Positions 24,250 to 34,141 are shown, counted from the stretch's first letter. The stretch is DNA of 64,000 nt from an uncultured Alistipes sp. (GCA_905213895.1 CAJMKE010000001.1:62001-126000); one strand, 5' to 3'. Made by a program: numbers and translations. The notes: generated from the sequence alone by a model not told the origin.

Positions 24250-25068
24250 ATGGGTATCGAAGATTTGATAAAGAGCGGCGCGCTGACCGCGTTCGACGGC
24301 GGAAAAATCTCCGGCGTCGATGCTTCGCGTCCGCTACTCGCCCTTAACCCGCGCAATATGGTCGTCGAGGCGGATACGACCGCTCCGGTAAAACTCGTCA
24401 TCGTTCATACGCAGACCAACGAAGCGTCCGTCGAACTGCGGTTGGGCGAGAATGCGCAACTGTCGCTTACAGAGGTGTATCTCGCCGAGGCTTTCGCCGA
24501 AGTGCGCATTTCGCAGGCATCGGGCAGCCGTTGCCGTATCGTTACCGCCGAACTGCGCAGTGCGAATGTCGCATACCGCATAAATCTCGAAGGTCGCGGT
24601 GCGGAGAACGAGTTGTCAGCCGTTTTCGTGGCGTCGGATTCGGAGCATTGCACAATAGACCTGACTACCAATCATCTCATTTCCGACTGCAAGAGCGATT
24701 CGCTGGTAAAGGGCGTCGCTTCGGGGCGTTCGACGGGCGAATTCCGCGGACTGGTCTATGTCGCGCCGGATGCGCAGCGCACCGATGCGCAGCAGCAGAG
24801 CCGCAACATAGAGATTGGCGATGCACATATCGTTACGATGCCGCAACTCGAAATATATGCCGACGACGTGCGTTGTTCGCACGGAGCGACGGTGGGGCAA
24901 CTCGACGATGACGCGGTATTGTACATGCGTCAGCGCGGATTGAGCGAAAAGGATGCGCGGCGTTTGCAGACGGAGGGTTTCGTGAACGATGTGGCGAGCC
25001 GGTGCGATGTCGAGGCGGTTGCAGAAATGTTGGCGGAGGAGATTGCCGCCAAACTCGAAAAATTATAG
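24250..25068 (+). CDS. sufD: Fe-S cluster assembly protein SufD, short form
   Basis: Partner of SufB in the cluster-building complex. The C-terminal part is canonical: GRSTGEFRGLVYVAP, QQQSRNIEIGDAH, PQLEIYADDVRCSHGATVGQLD with the conserved His, then the QRGLSEKDARRL helix. At 272 aa it is far shorter than the ~420-450 aa usual for SufD: most of the N-terminal helical region is missing and the protein opens directly before the beta-helix. The frame is clean, with its ATG 8 bases after sufC, so this looks like a genuine compact protein rather than a broken gene. Confidence 0.88.
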   Translation: MGIEDLIKSGALTAFDGGKISGVDASRPLLALNPRNMVVEADTTAPVKLVIVHTQTNEASVELRLGENAQLSLTEVYLAEAFAEVRISQASGSRCRIVTAELRSANVAYRINLEGRGAENELSAVFVASDSEHCTIDLTTNHLISDCKSDSLVKGVASGRSTGEFRGLVYVAPDAQRTDAQQQSRNIEIGDAHIVTMPQLEIYADDVRCSHGATVGQLDDDAVLYMRQRGLSEKDARRLQTEGFVNDVASRCDVEAVAEMLAEEIAAKLEKL

Positions 25069-25073
25069 AGGCT

Positions 25074-26297
25074 ATGGGATTCGATGTAGATGAAATAAGG
25101 AAAGATTTCCCGATACTCGCGAGCAGGGTATACGGCAAGCCGCTGGTCTATCTCGACAGCGGTGCGACTGCCCAGAAGCCGCAGTGCGTTATCGATACGG
25201 TGAATCGTCTGCATACCGAACTCAATGCCAATATCCACCGCGGAGTGCATCATCTGTCCGAACGCATGACGGTGCTGTACGAGGATGCCCGCGAACGCAT
25301 ACGGGCGTTCATCGGCGCACGCAGCCGCGAGGAGGTGGTATTTACGTCGGGTGCTACGGCTTCGATAAATCTCGTTGCGTATGCGTGGTGCGAAAAATTC
25401 CTGCATGCGGGCGACAATATAGTAATCAGCGAAATAGAACACCACTCCAACATAGTTCCGTGGCAACTCGCCGCGGAGCGCAAGGGGGCGGAGATAAGGG
25501 TTCTGCCAATCGACGATTCGGGACGGCTGAAAACGGAACTTCTCCCGACGCTTCTCAATGAGCGAACACGGGTGGTAGCCGTTACGCAGGCATCCAACAC
25601 GCTCGGAACCAAACCCGACCTGCGACCGATAATCAATGCTGCGCACTCGGTCGGAGCCGTTGCGATGGTGGACGGATGTCAGGGCATTGTCCACGGCGGA
25701 GCGGATGTCGCGGCACTCGACTGCGATTTTTACGCTTTCTCGGGGCATAAACTTTACGGACCGACCGGAATAGGCGTACTTTACGGCAAACAGGAGATAC
25801 TCGACGCGATGCCGCCTTTCATGGGCGGTGGCGAGATGGTCGATAAGGTTACGTTCGCCAAAACCACGTATGCACCGTCGCCGCTGAAATTCGAGGCGGG
25901 AACGATGAACTTCATCGGTGCTGTCGGTCTCGGCGAGGCTGTGCGCTATCTCGAATCGTTGCCATTGAAAGATGTCGAACGGCACGAAAAGGAGTTGCTC
26001 GATTACGCGACGCGGCGGCTGCTCGAAATCGACGGCTTGCGGATATACGGTACGACCGCCGACAAGGCTCCTATCGTATGTTTCGATGTCGAGGGGGCTG
26101 GACACTACGACATAGGCATGATACTCGACAAGTTGGGTATCGCAATCCGTACCGGTCATCATTGCGCCGAGCCTGCGATGGCTCATTTCGGAGTGAGCGG
26201 CATGTGCCGAGCGTCGTTCGGACTGTATAATACCGCCGCCGAAGTCGATGCTCTTGCCGAGGGCGTGAAGCGTGCGGTGCGCATGTTAAGACAATAA
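25074..26297 (+). CDS. sufS: Cysteine desulfurase SufS
   Basis: PLP enzyme that takes sulfur from cysteine for Fe-S cluster building. The 407-aa class V aminotransferase-fold protein has the PLP lysine in FYAFSGHKLYGPTG and the active-site cysteine in RTGHHCAEPAMAHFG. The HHSN motif is in SEIEHHSNIVPWQ. The start at 25074 (MGFDVDEIRKDFPIL) is 5 bases after sufD; an in-frame ATG at 25002 lies inside sufD and was not used. No SufE or SufU follows. Confidence 0.96.
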   Translation: MGFDVDEIRKDFPILASRVYGKPLVYLDSGATAQKPQCVIDTVNRLHTELNANIHRGVHHLSERMTVLYEDARERIRAFIGARSREEVVFTSGATASINLVAYAWCEKFLHAGDNIVISEIEHHSNIVPWQLAAERKGAEIRVLPIDDSGRLKTELLPTLLNERTRVVAVTQASNTLGTKPDLRPIINAAHSVGAVAMVDGCQGIVHGGADVAALDCDFYAFSGHKLYGPTGIGVLYGKQEILDAMPPFMGGGEMVDKVTFAKTTYAPSPLKFEAGTMNFIGAVGLGEAVRYLESLPLKDVERHEKELLDYATRRLLEIDGLRIYGTTADKAPIVCFDVEGAGHYDIGMILDKLGIAIRTGHHCAEPAMAHFGVSGMCRASFGLYNTAAEVDALAEGVKRAVRMLRQ

Positions 26298-26310
26298 ATG
26301 AAGAAAAGAT

Positions 26311-26997
26311 ATGTTCATCGTTCTCGAAGGGCTTGACGGAGCAGGCAAATCAACCCAGATAAAGATGCTGCGCGATATGCTCGCAGGTATGGGAGTCGAA
26401 AGCGAATACGTTCACTTTCCGCGGTTCGACGCTCCGGTGTACGGCGACCTCATAGCCCGCTTTCTGCGCGGCGAACTCGGCGGAGTCGAGCAGGTAGACC
26501 CCTATATAGTCGCACTGCTCTATGCCGGCGACCGTGCGGATATGGCTGCACGCATCAGGGAGTGGCTGTCTGCCGGCAAGGTAGTTATAGTGGACAGATA
26601 CGTGTATTCCAATATCGGATACCAGTGCGCCAAAATCGCCGATGCCGATGCCCGAAAACGGCTGAAAGAGTGGATTCTCGACCTCGAATACGGCTATAAC
26701 GCCATTCCGCGCCCCGACATCTCGCTGTTTCTGGACGTGCCGTTCGAGTTTACCGTCAAAAAACTTACGAACGTGCGCGAGGGCGACGACCGCAACTATC
26801 TGAACGGGGCTTCGGACATTCACGAATCGTCGCTGTCGTTGCAGGAGAGCGTCCGCCGCGTGTATCTCGATGCAGCGAAGGAGGATTCTTCGCTCGTGGT
26901 GGTCGATTGCAGCGATGCCGACGGAGGTATGGCTGCGCCGGAATCGATATTTTCCGAAATCGAACGGTTGGTGATGCCGTTGGTCAGCAAGCGTTAG
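26311..26997 (+). CDS. tmk: Thymidylate kinase
   Basis: Phosphorylates dTMP to dTDP. The 228-aa protein has the P-loop EGLDGAGKST (residues 6-15), the DRY motif in VIVDRYVYSNIGYQ, and a LID stretch with REGDDRNYLNG. It is somewhat longer than the ~205-215 aa of many bacterial forms and closer to a Bacteroidetes-specific dTMP kinase. It starts 13 bases after sufS and runs 3 codons short of the next ATG, so the suf operon may extend through it. Confidence 0.93.
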   Translation: MFIVLEGLDGAGKSTQIKMLRDMLAGMGVESEYVHFPRFDAPVYGDLIARFLRGELGGVEQVDPYIVALLYAGDRADMAARIREWLSAGKVVIVDRYVYSNIGYQCAKIADADARKRLKEWILDLEYGYNAIPRPDISLFLDVPFEFTVKKLTNVREGDDRNYLNGASDIHESSLSLQESVRRVYLDAAKEDSSLVVVDCSDADGGMAAPESIFSEIERLVMPLVSKR

Positions 26998-26999
26998 AC

Positions 27000-28124
27000 A
27001 TGGGGAGTGCATTGCGAAATAAACGGTGGTTCAGAGTGCTGACGCATGTCTGCCGCATTCTGTTCGCGCTGACGTTCATCTCGTCGGGATTCGTCAAGGC
27101 GATAGACCCGTGGGGAACGGCTCTCAACATCACCAACTATCTTGTAATATACGGTCTCGAAGCCTTGAAACCGTATGTCATGGTATTTTCGATATGGCTG
27201 TGCGGCGCGGAGTTGATGATGGGCTGCATGATGCTTTTCAAGGTGCGTGTCCGGCTGATTTCGATATTCGCCGTGCTGTCGATGATATTCTTTACGACGC
27301 TTACTTTCCTGAGTGCCACATGGATTCCCGTCGAGGATTGCGGCTGCTTCGGCGAGGTCGTGAAGTTGTCGCCGTGGAAAACGTTCCTTAAAAATCTGGT
27401 ACTGCTGCCTATGGCGGTCTGCGTATGGTGGCGTTATCGTCCCGACCGCATATTCGCCTTTTCGACCCTCGAACTCGCCCTGACGATTCTGTTCTGCTCG
27501 ACGAGCATGGGTGTCGGCATATACAGTTACTATCATCTGCCGCCGCTCGATTTCCTGCCGTATAAGGTAGGCGTCAATATCGCCGATGCGATGGAGAAAG
27601 CCCGTACCGAGCAGGCGAGTGCGGACGTAGTATTGGTATACCGCAACCGGCGTACCGGCAAGTTGAAGGAGTTCTCGCTGAAAGACAAGGCGTGGCACAA
27701 CGAAAAGCGGTGGGAGTGGGTGGAAACCCGCGTGTCGGAGGATGCCGATAACCGTGTCGAACCGATGATTCTCGAATTTTTCGTGAGCGACGAGAACGGA
27801 GCCGATGTAACGGACAGCCTGCTGTCGGTAAAGGGAAAGTTGTATATGCTCTGCGTTTCGCGGGCGGATGCCGTCGGCGAAAAGTGCGGGCAACGCCTGC
27901 GTTCGGCGATAGAGCGCGCCGAGGCGGAGGGTGCGGGCGTCGTGTGTCTGACACCGCAGATTCTGCAAGGGGAAAACCGCGTGTCTTTTGCAGGAAGCAA
28001 TCCGGTAAAGTGCTATAACATCGATGCCAAGACGATGAAAACCATGTTGAGGGCGGATTTCGGACTCGTGGTTCTTACCGACGGCACCATAACCGACAAG
28101 CGCAACTGCCGCGATATACGGTAA
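27000..28124 (+). CDS. DoxX/MauE-like membrane protein (BT_3928 family)
   Basis: A 374-aa inner-membrane protein with four hydrophobic helices in residues ~10-165 and a soluble C-terminal domain. Between helices it has EDCGCFGE, the paired-cysteine motif of MauE/DoxX proteins linked to thiol or electron transfer. The C-terminal domain (LYMLCVSRADAVGEKC) has further cysteines and a thioredoxin-like strand order. I recall this family beside tmk in Bacteroides. The ATG at 27000 is 2 bases after the tmk stop, so they are probably translated together. Function is unproven. Confidence 0.8.
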   Translation: MGSALRNKRWFRVLTHVCRILFALTFISSGFVKAIDPWGTALNITNYLVIYGLEALKPYVMVFSIWLCGAELMMGCMMLFKVRVRLISIFAVLSMIFFTTLTFLSATWIPVEDCGCFGEVVKLSPWKTFLKNLVLLPMAVCVWWRYRPDRIFAFSTLELALTILFCSTSMGVGIYSYYHLPPLDFLPYKVGVNIADAMEKARTEQASADVVLVYRNRRTGKLKEFSLKDKAWHNEKRWEWVETRVSEDADNRVEPMILEFFVSDENGADVTDSLLSVKGKLYMLCVSRADAVGEKCGQRLRSAIERAEAEGAGVVCLTPQILQGENRVSFAGSNPVKCYNIDAKTMKTMLRADFGLVVLTDGTITDKRNCRDIR

Positions 28125-28159
28125 TTAAAACGACAGGTCAGCGACCTGTCGTTTTAATT
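28123..28159. terminator. Bidirectional terminator between the DoxX-like gene and osmC
   Basis: Perfect 17-bp stem (28123-28139 and 28143-28159) with a 3-base loop, A-rich on one side and T-rich on the other. It overlaps the TAA stop of the DoxX-like gene. Confidence 0.92.
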
Positions 28160-28165
28160 TACTTT

Positions 28166-28573
28166 TTAAGCCTTTGTCGTTTCCGTACTTACGATGGCTA
28201 TCTCGTATGCGACGGGGGCGATTTTGCGGAGCATCTGTATCAGCCCGCAATACTTCTCGTTGGCGAGGTTTATCGCGCGGCTGACCTTCGACTGGTCGGT
28301 AATGGTGTCGCAATAAACATTGTAGGTGATGTCGAACGAACGGTAGACGCTCTGCGCGACCACTTCGTCGGTGTTGAGTTCGCCCGATACGGTAATCTCG
28401 AACGTTTGCGGCACGATGTTCATTTTCGACAATATGCCTGTAATGGTTTTGCCGGCACATGTCGCGGCGGCATAGAGAAGCAACTCTTTCGGATTGAGAT
28501 TCTCGATTTTGCGGTTGCCGGACAGTTTGAAGTCCGAATCTTTCAATAACTCTACTGTAACAGTCGTTTTCAT
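28166..28573 (-). CDS. OsmC family peroxide-reductase-like protein
   Basis: Small cytoplasmic thiol protein of the OsmC/Ohr fold, which in studied members reduces organic hydroperoxides. The 135-aa product has the first cysteine in AAATCAGKT and the second in NEKYCGLIQML, matching the two-cysteine active site. The usual active-site Arg is not obvious, so it may belong to the YhfA-like branch of unknown substrate. It is convergent with the DoxX-like gene and has its own 237-base upstream region (28574-28810), in which I see only the promoter of the divergent TPR gene. Confidence 0.85.
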   Translation of the reverse strand: MKTTVTVELLKDSDFKLSGNRKIENLNPKELLLYAAATCAGKTITGILSKMNIVPQTFEITVSGELNTDEVVAQSVYRSFDITYNVYCDTITDQSKVSRAINLANEKYCGLIQMLRKIAPVAYEIAIVSTETTKA

Positions 28574-28776
28574 ATTCTTTGGTATTTGTTGTTCACCGTT
28601 TCGACGGCAACAATCGTTCCCGCACGATGGTTTTCGCGATGCGACAGTGCGATTTTTCGTCCGACGCGAAGACTGTCGGGCGGGATGCCGCCGGCGTTTT
28701 ATGCGGAATGTCGCAGGGAATGACGAAAAGGGTATAATAATAGCGTTCTGCGTGCGATAATTCCGAATTAAAATCG

Positions 28777-28784
28777 TATTTTTG
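28777..28784 (+). promoter_or_regulatory. -7 element of the TPR/barrel/PH operon (TATTTTTG)
   Basis: Perfect TAnnTTTG match, 26 bases upstream of the ATG at 28811. Confidence 0.58.
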
Positions 28785-28810
28785 CAAGGTAGTATATAAA
28801 CGAAACAGGT

Positions 28811-31795
28811 ATGCCTAAAAAAATATTCCTTACGGCAATCATGCTCGCAGCCGCATTGTCAGGTGCGGTTGCCATGACACCGCCCGAGCCGCGAATCGCG
28901 CTCGAAAGGGCTTTGACTTTGCTCGAACACCGCCGTTGGAGCGATGCCCGTCATGAATTCCGAAGACTGAAAGAGGATGTTTCGTCCGATGAAACGAGCC
29001 TGATTCGCCAAATCGAATTCGGATTGGCGGTGTGCGCTGTCGAATTGAAGGATGACGACGCCGAACAGCGGCTGCTCTCTTTCCTTGCGGCTTACCCCGA
29101 ATCGGTGCATGTGAACGACGTGCATTTCATGCTCGGCGTATATTATTGCGGGAACGAGGAGTTCGCCAAGGCGAAGGAGGAGTTCGAGAAGGTGTCGTAC
29201 AAGGCTTTGACAGCCGAGAACCGCGAACGCTACGATGTAAGGCTCGGTTATGCCGAGTTCGTCGGCGGTAACTACGACAAGGCTTACGAATACTTCTCGA
29301 AGGTGTCGCCGGTAGGGCAGTATGCCGACCACGCGACGTACTACAAGTCGTATATCCACTATCATCGCGGCGAATTCGACAAGGCGTATAACGGATTCGT
29401 TTCACTCAAAAAGAGCGACGCCTACGCGCCGGTGATTCCGTATTATCTGCTACAACTCGAATTCTCGCGCGGCAACTACGATTATGTCGTCCGCCACGGC
29501 GACGACTTGCTTGCCGGAGCGGTCGAGTCGCAGCGTCTGGAACTGATGCGCATACTTGCTGAGTCGTGGTATCGGCTCGAAGGATACAACAAGGCGTTGC
29601 TCTATATGTCGATGTATGCCAAGAACGGAGGCGAGATGAACCGCGAGGAGAATTATCTGCTCGGATATTCAGCCTATCGGACGACGGACTATGCCGCGGC
29701 TGTCGATGCTTTGAAGAAGGTCTGCACCGGCGATGATTCGCTCGCCCAGAACGCTTCATACCACCTCGCCGACTGCTACATAAAGCGCGGCAACAAGCGT
29801 CTGGCAATCTATTCGTTCGCCATGGCGGCAGACGACAAGTTCGATAACGAAATTGCCGAGGATGCGTTGTTCAACTACGGAAAACTGCTTTTCGAGACCG
29901 GCGGCGGCACGTTCAACGAATCGATAAACGTGCTTACCCGCTATGTGAACAAGTATCCCGATTCGCCGCGTGCCAAGGAGGCGAGGGAACTGCTTATCGC
30001 CGCCTACTACAATTCGCACGACTACGACATGGCGTACTCCGCCATCAAGTCGTTCGACAAGCCCGACGGCAACATCAAGACGGCATTGCAGAAGATAACC
30101 TGCTTCAAGGGTATGGAGGCTTTCTCCGCAGGCGATTTCGATAAGGCGCAGGCGGCGTTCGAGGAGTCGATGGCTGTCGGCGTCAGCCCGAAATACAATG
30201 CGCTATGTTCGTTCTGGCTCGGCGAAATCGCATACAACCGCAGCGATTATCCGAAAGCGATAGAACATTACAATTTCTATCTGAAACGCGCACCGAAATC
30301 GGCTTACGAATATAAAATGGCTCTCTATAACATAGGCTATTCGCAGTTCGCTCTCGGCGAGATGGAGAAGTCGCGCAAGGCTTTCGAAGGTTTCCTGTGG
30401 CTGTACAAGAATCCCGACTCTTATCGGGCGGATGCCTGCAACCGTCTCGGCGATGCCCAATATTCGTTGCGCGATTTCGCTGCGGCAGTGAAGAGTTACG
30501 AAGGTGCGGTCGCAATCGGTTCGCCGGAACAGTACTACGCCCAGTACCAGCGTGCCGTCTCGCTCGGACTGCTCGGCAAGACTCCGGCTAAAATCGGTAT
30601 CTTGAAACAGATTGTGGCTGACGACCTCGGCGACTATGCCGACGATGCCTCATACGAATTGGGGCGTACATACGTTTCGCTCGAACAGTACGGTAACGGT
30701 GCGGCTGTCCTCGAAAATTTCATCGGCAAATATCCGTCGTCGCCATATTATACGCCGGCTTTGCTCGACCTCGGTCTGATATATTTCAATCTAGGCGACA
30801 GCGACAAGTCGCTGAAATACTACGATAGGGTAATCGCCTCGGCTCCGCAGTCGGAGGCGGCGAAGGATGCGATGCAGAGCGTCCGCGAGATTTATGTGGG
30901 CAAGGGCGACGTCGATTCCTATTTCGCATACGCCGAACGTACCGGAGTGGAGTGCGATTTGAGTTCGATGACGCGTGATTCGCTGTCGTTCCGTGCGGCG
31001 CAGAAGATATATCTGTCCGGCAGGGTCGCCGAATCCATACCGCAACTCGAACACTATATCGCCAACTATCCGAAGGGCTATTATCTCAACGATGCACTGT
31101 TCTGTCTGAGCGACAGTTATCTGAAATGCGACAGCCTCGATTCGGCGGTCGCCAGTCTGAAACTGCTGGCGGAGAAGCCGACGAACCAGTATACGGTGGC
31201 TGTACTCGAAAAACTTTCGCAGGTAACGTTCGACAACCGCATGTATGAGGACGCCGCGCCGGCATACCGACGGCTGTACGATGCGGCTGCCAATGCGTCC
31301 AAGCGTTCGGATGCGGCGGCGGGGTATGTCAAATCGGTACTGGCGCACGGCAGCGGCGATTCGATAATAGCGATGGCGGACGATGTAGATTCGCTGTCGG
31401 ATGTAAGTGCCGAATCGCGCCGTGCAGCCCGTTTCGCCAAGGCTGGCGTACTCTCTTCGCGCGGCGAAAAGGCGGCTGCGCTCGAAATCTACAAGACATT
31501 GAGTGCCGAGACGGCGAGCCGCGAAGGTGCGGAGTCGGCATATATCGTTATAAGGTCGATATACGACAGCGGCGACTTGGACGAGTGCGAAAAACGTATA
31601 TATGCGTTCGCCGACAGCAAAACTTCCCAGTCGTACTGGCTCGGAAAGGCATTCGTTTTGCTCGGGGACATATATCTCGACCGTAACGACCAGTTCCAGG
31701 CTCGCGCGACGTACCAAAGCATTATCGACGGTTATTCGCCTGCCGACGACGGAATAGTGGACGAAGCGAAGGACAGAATCAAAAAACTCAATTAG
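28811..31795 (+). CDS. Large periplasmic TPR protein
   Basis: A 994-aa exported protein: signal peptide at residues 1-22, then repeated tetratricopeptide-like helix pairs along the whole length (for example YFSKVSPVGQYADHATYYKSYIHYHRGEFDKA-type units, and EIAYNRSDYPKAIEHYNFYL). The layout recalls the TPR outer-membrane/periplasmic scaffolds that Bacteroidota carry next to a plug-less barrel. It is followed after 3 bases by such a barrel, and then by a PH-domain gene. Role is unknown. A scaffold for envelope assembly or for the partner barrel is inferred from the pairing. Confidence 0.85.
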   Translation: MPKKIFLTAIMLAAALSGAVAMTPPEPRIALERALTLLEHRRWSDARHEFRRLKEDVSSDETSLIRQIEFGLAVCAVELKDDDAEQRLLSFLAAYPESVHVNDVHFMLGVYYCGNEEFAKAKEEFEKVSYKALTAENRERYDVRLGYAEFVGGNYDKAYEYFSKVSPVGQYADHATYYKSYIHYHRGEFDKAYNGFVSLKKSDAYAPVIPYYLLQLEFSRGNYDYVVRHGDDLLAGAVESQRLELMRILAESWYRLEGYNKALLYMSMYAKNGGEMNREENYLLGYSAYRTTDYAAAVDALKKVCTGDDSLAQNASYHLADCYIKRGNKRLAIYSFAMAADDKFDNEIAEDALFNYGKLLFETGGGTFNESINVLTRYVNKYPDSPRAKEARELLIAAYYNSHDYDMAYSAIKSFDKPDGNIKTALQKITCFKGMEAFSAGDFDKAQAAFEESMAVGVSPKYNALCSFWLGEIAYNRSDYPKAIEHYNFYLKRAPKSAYEYKMALYNIGYSQFALGEMEKSRKAFEGFLWLYKNPDSYRADACNRLGDAQYSLRDFAAAVKSYEGAVAIGSPEQYYAQYQRAVSLGLLGKTPAKIGILKQIVADDLGDYADDASYELGRTYVSLEQYGNGAAVLENFIGKYPSSPYYTPALLDLGLIYFNLGDSDKSLKYYDRVIASAPQSEAAKDAMQSVREIYVGKGDVDSYFAYAERTGVECDLSSMTRDSLSFRAAQKIYLSGRVAESIPQLEHYIANYPKGYYLNDALFCLSDSYLKCDSLDSAVASLKLLAEKPTNQYTVAVLEKLSQVTFDNRMYEDAAPAYRRLYDAAANASKRSDAAAGYVKSVLAHGSGDSIIAMADDVDSLSDVSAESRRAARFAKAGVLSSRGEKAAALEIYKTLSAETASREGAESAYIVIRSIYDSGDLDECEKRIYAFADSKTSQSYWLGKAFVLLGDIYLDRNDQFQARATYQSIIDGYSPADDGIVDEAKDRIKKLN

Positions 31796-31798
31796 GCT

Positions 31799-33535
31799 AT
31801 GAAACGTGTAATAAGCATATCTTTGTTTGCGCTGCTCGCATGTGCGGGCGTCAGTGCGCAGGTTGCCAAGCAGGTCGAGGTAACGAAAAATTATGCGCCG
31901 AGCGTTTCGCAGGCGACCAAACTCGCGATTGCGCCGAATATGGCGGATACGGTTATGTTGCGTCCCGAGATAGACTACACGATAACTCCGCGTTCGTTCT
32001 CCTCGACGCTCGGCACGCATCGCTTCAAGCCGGCTTCGGTTACCTACTGGGAGTACATGAAGGAGTATTCGTTCTATATGAAACTGGGCGTAGGCTATCC
32101 GCTCAATTCAGTCGCCGATGTCTATGCCTCGACGCATCGGGCTGACGTAGGCTACATCATGGGATATGTCAATCACCGCGGACAGTACTCGAAAATCAGG
32201 ATGACCGATTTGTTCGACGGTTCGTCGTACCGCAACAACTCCCAACAGATGGTGAACCGCGTAGGCGTGAATGCGGGGAAATATTTCGGACGCTACACTC
32301 TGTCTGGCGACATATATTATCAGTCGGATATCTATCACCGCTATCCTCTGCGCAGCGACTACGACCGCCGCGAGATAAATTTCGAGGACGTGAACCTGAA
32401 ACTTCGTTTCGGCGATTCGTTCGTCGATTTGAAGCGTCTGAACTTCGACGTTTACGGTTCGGTCGATTTCTATAACGACAAGTCGAAGACTTTCGTCGAG
32501 GATTCCAAATACCAGCAAATCGACGCGACTGCCGGCGTGAAGTTCGCCCGCCGTCTTGCGACGCGCAGCATGTTCTCGGCAAGCATCGACTATCGGGGCT
32601 ACTACGGTCTGAAAGACCTGTCCTCATACAGCAACAATATTCTGTCGGCGACGCTGCTTTACGGATATAATTCCGGACGTCTGCTCGACCTGAAAGCGGG
32701 TCTGACTTACAGTTTCGACCATACGACATCGGCGTCGAAGACTAACCGGAACTACGTGATGCCGTATCTGTACGTCGGCTTGAATGTCCGCAACAAGGGA
32801 ACATTCGTCCCTTACATAGAGTTGGACGGAGAGGTGATAAACAACAGTTATTATTCGCTTCTGAAACGTAACCCTTATGTCGAGATTCTCGGCTCTGACG
32901 GCGCGGGTATGCCCGATTTCATGCACTCGCTGCCCAATACGGCGAAATACAATGTCCGTTTCGGAGTGTCGGGACACACCCGAAACAGCAAGTTCGCCTA
33001 TCGTTTCTATGCCAACATGTCGTTCTTGGAGAACTCCATATACTGGTACAACGTGAACCAGTTGTTCTTCAATGCCGAGGTCGCGCGGGAGAATATCTGG
33101 TCGGTCAATGCCGAACTCGATTACAAGCCTGTTTCGCAACTCCTCCTTTCGATGCAGGTGCGCGGGCTGATATATACCAACTTTTCGACTGTGAACAGCG
33201 CGCATCCGCCGGTAGAGGCTAAATTGAGGTTGAGGTACACGCATAAGAAGTTCGCCATAGGTGCGAGTGCCGAGTTGCAGGGCGTTTCCAAATGGACTTG
33301 TATCAACAATCCGGTGTTCGTCGGTCGTTCCGACGATGAAAACGCCGCTCTCGAACGCGACACCGTTACCGTCCCTGCATCGGTCGATGTCGGACTGACT
33401 TTCGACTGGTACGTTTCCGACAAATGTACGGTGTTCGTCGAGGGTAACAACCTTGCCAACATGAATATCTATCGCTGGGTATATTATCGCGAGTACGGAG
33501 CCAATTTCACTGCGGGCGTAAAAGTCCAGTTCTGA
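31799..33535 (+). CDS. Outer-membrane beta-barrel protein without plug domain
   Basis: A 578-aa product with a signal peptide (residues 1-20, ending VSAQ) and a barrel-like run of amphipathic strands rich in Tyr, Arg and Gly. It ends GVKVQF, and a C-terminal Phe is the outer-membrane barrel sorting mark. An N-terminal KNYAPSVSQATKLAIAP segment is conserved in Bacteroidales homologues as I recall. No TonB plug is present. It is translationally close to the large TPR protein (3-base gap) and to a PH-domain protein (2-base gap), suggesting one envelope unit. Cargo unknown. Confidence 0.82.
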   Translation: MKRVISISLFALLACAGVSAQVAKQVEVTKNYAPSVSQATKLAIAPNMADTVMLRPEIDYTITPRSFSSTLGTHRFKPASVTYWEYMKEYSFYMKLGVGYPLNSVADVYASTHRADVGYIMGYVNHRGQYSKIRMTDLFDGSSYRNNSQQMVNRVGVNAGKYFGRYTLSGDIYYQSDIYHRYPLRSDYDRREINFEDVNLKLRFGDSFVDLKRLNFDVYGSVDFYNDKSKTFVEDSKYQQIDATAGVKFARRLATRSMFSASIDYRGYYGLKDLSSYSNNILSATLLYGYNSGRLLDLKAGLTYSFDHTTSASKTNRNYVMPYLYVGLNVRNKGTFVPYIELDGEVINNSYYSLLKRNPYVEILGSDGAGMPDFMHSLPNTAKYNVRFGVSGHTRNSKFAYRFYANMSFLENSIYWYNVNQLFFNAEVARENIWSVNAELDYKPVSQLLLSMQVRGLIYTNFSTVNSAHPPVEAKLRLRYTHKKFAIGASAELQGVSKWTCINNPVFVGRSDDENAALERDTVTVPASVDVGLTFDWYVSDKCTVFVEGNNLANMNIYRWVYYREYGANFTAGVKVQF

Positions 33536-33537
33536 CG

Positions 33538-34053
33538 ATGGTGCGGAGTGCCTATACCGTAATTTTCAAGTGGAACGCTGCGGTGTGGACGGTTACGTCG
33601 GCATTGATGCTGTTTTTTGCGGTGTCGGCGGGAGTCATGCTGTTTTATGCGTTTCGGGACCAAGATGCGGCGGCACTCGTAGGATTTTTCGTAATTTCGA
33701 TAGCCGGTATTGCGGCGATTTTCGTAAGCGAGGGCTATTCCCCGCAATGTCTTGAAATTGGCGACGACAGCATCGTGGTTCTGCGCCGATATGCCGATGT
33801 CGTGATACGCCGCAGCGAGATTTTGGGCATCGAACCCGTTCCCGCCCGCAAAATCCGCTCGGCAGTCTGTATCGGCGGCAGTTGCGGTCTTTTCGGATTC
33901 TTCGGTCGCTATTACGCAAAGGGCATCGGCGGATTCGATATGTATGCGACGCAGTTCGACAATCTTTTTCTGGTAACGACCGTGCGCCGCAGGTATGTCG
34001 TGGGCTGCGCCGAGCCGGAACGGCTGGCGCATTACCTCGATGCCCGCTCCTGA
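33538..34053 (+). CDS. Bacterial PH-domain membrane protein
   Basis: A 171-aa protein with two membrane helices (residues ~12-38 and 45-65) and a C-terminal all-beta domain. The latter has the bacterial pleckstrin-homology (bPH) pattern: CLEIGDDSIVVLRRYADVVIRRSEILGIEPV, then VTTVRRRYVVGCAEPERLAHYL. Such proteins are common and uncharacterised in Bacteroidetes. It lies 2 bases after the barrel gene and is probably the last gene of that operon. No clear terminator follows. Confidence 0.75.
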   Translation: MVRSAYTVIFKWNAAVWTVTSALMLFFAVSAGVMLFYAFRDQDAAALVGFFVISIAGIAAIFVSEGYSPQCLEIGDDSIVVLRRYADVVIRRSEILGIEPVPARKIRSAVCIGGSCGLFGFFGRYYAKGIGGFDMYATQFDNLFLVTTVRRRYVVGCAEPERLAHYLDARS

Positions 34054-34141
34054 TATATCATCTTCCTTATTTTATATATGTATATTACCTCTCAATCGCG
34101 AAAAAAGATTGGGAATAGTTGCTATTTGAGAAAATAATCGT

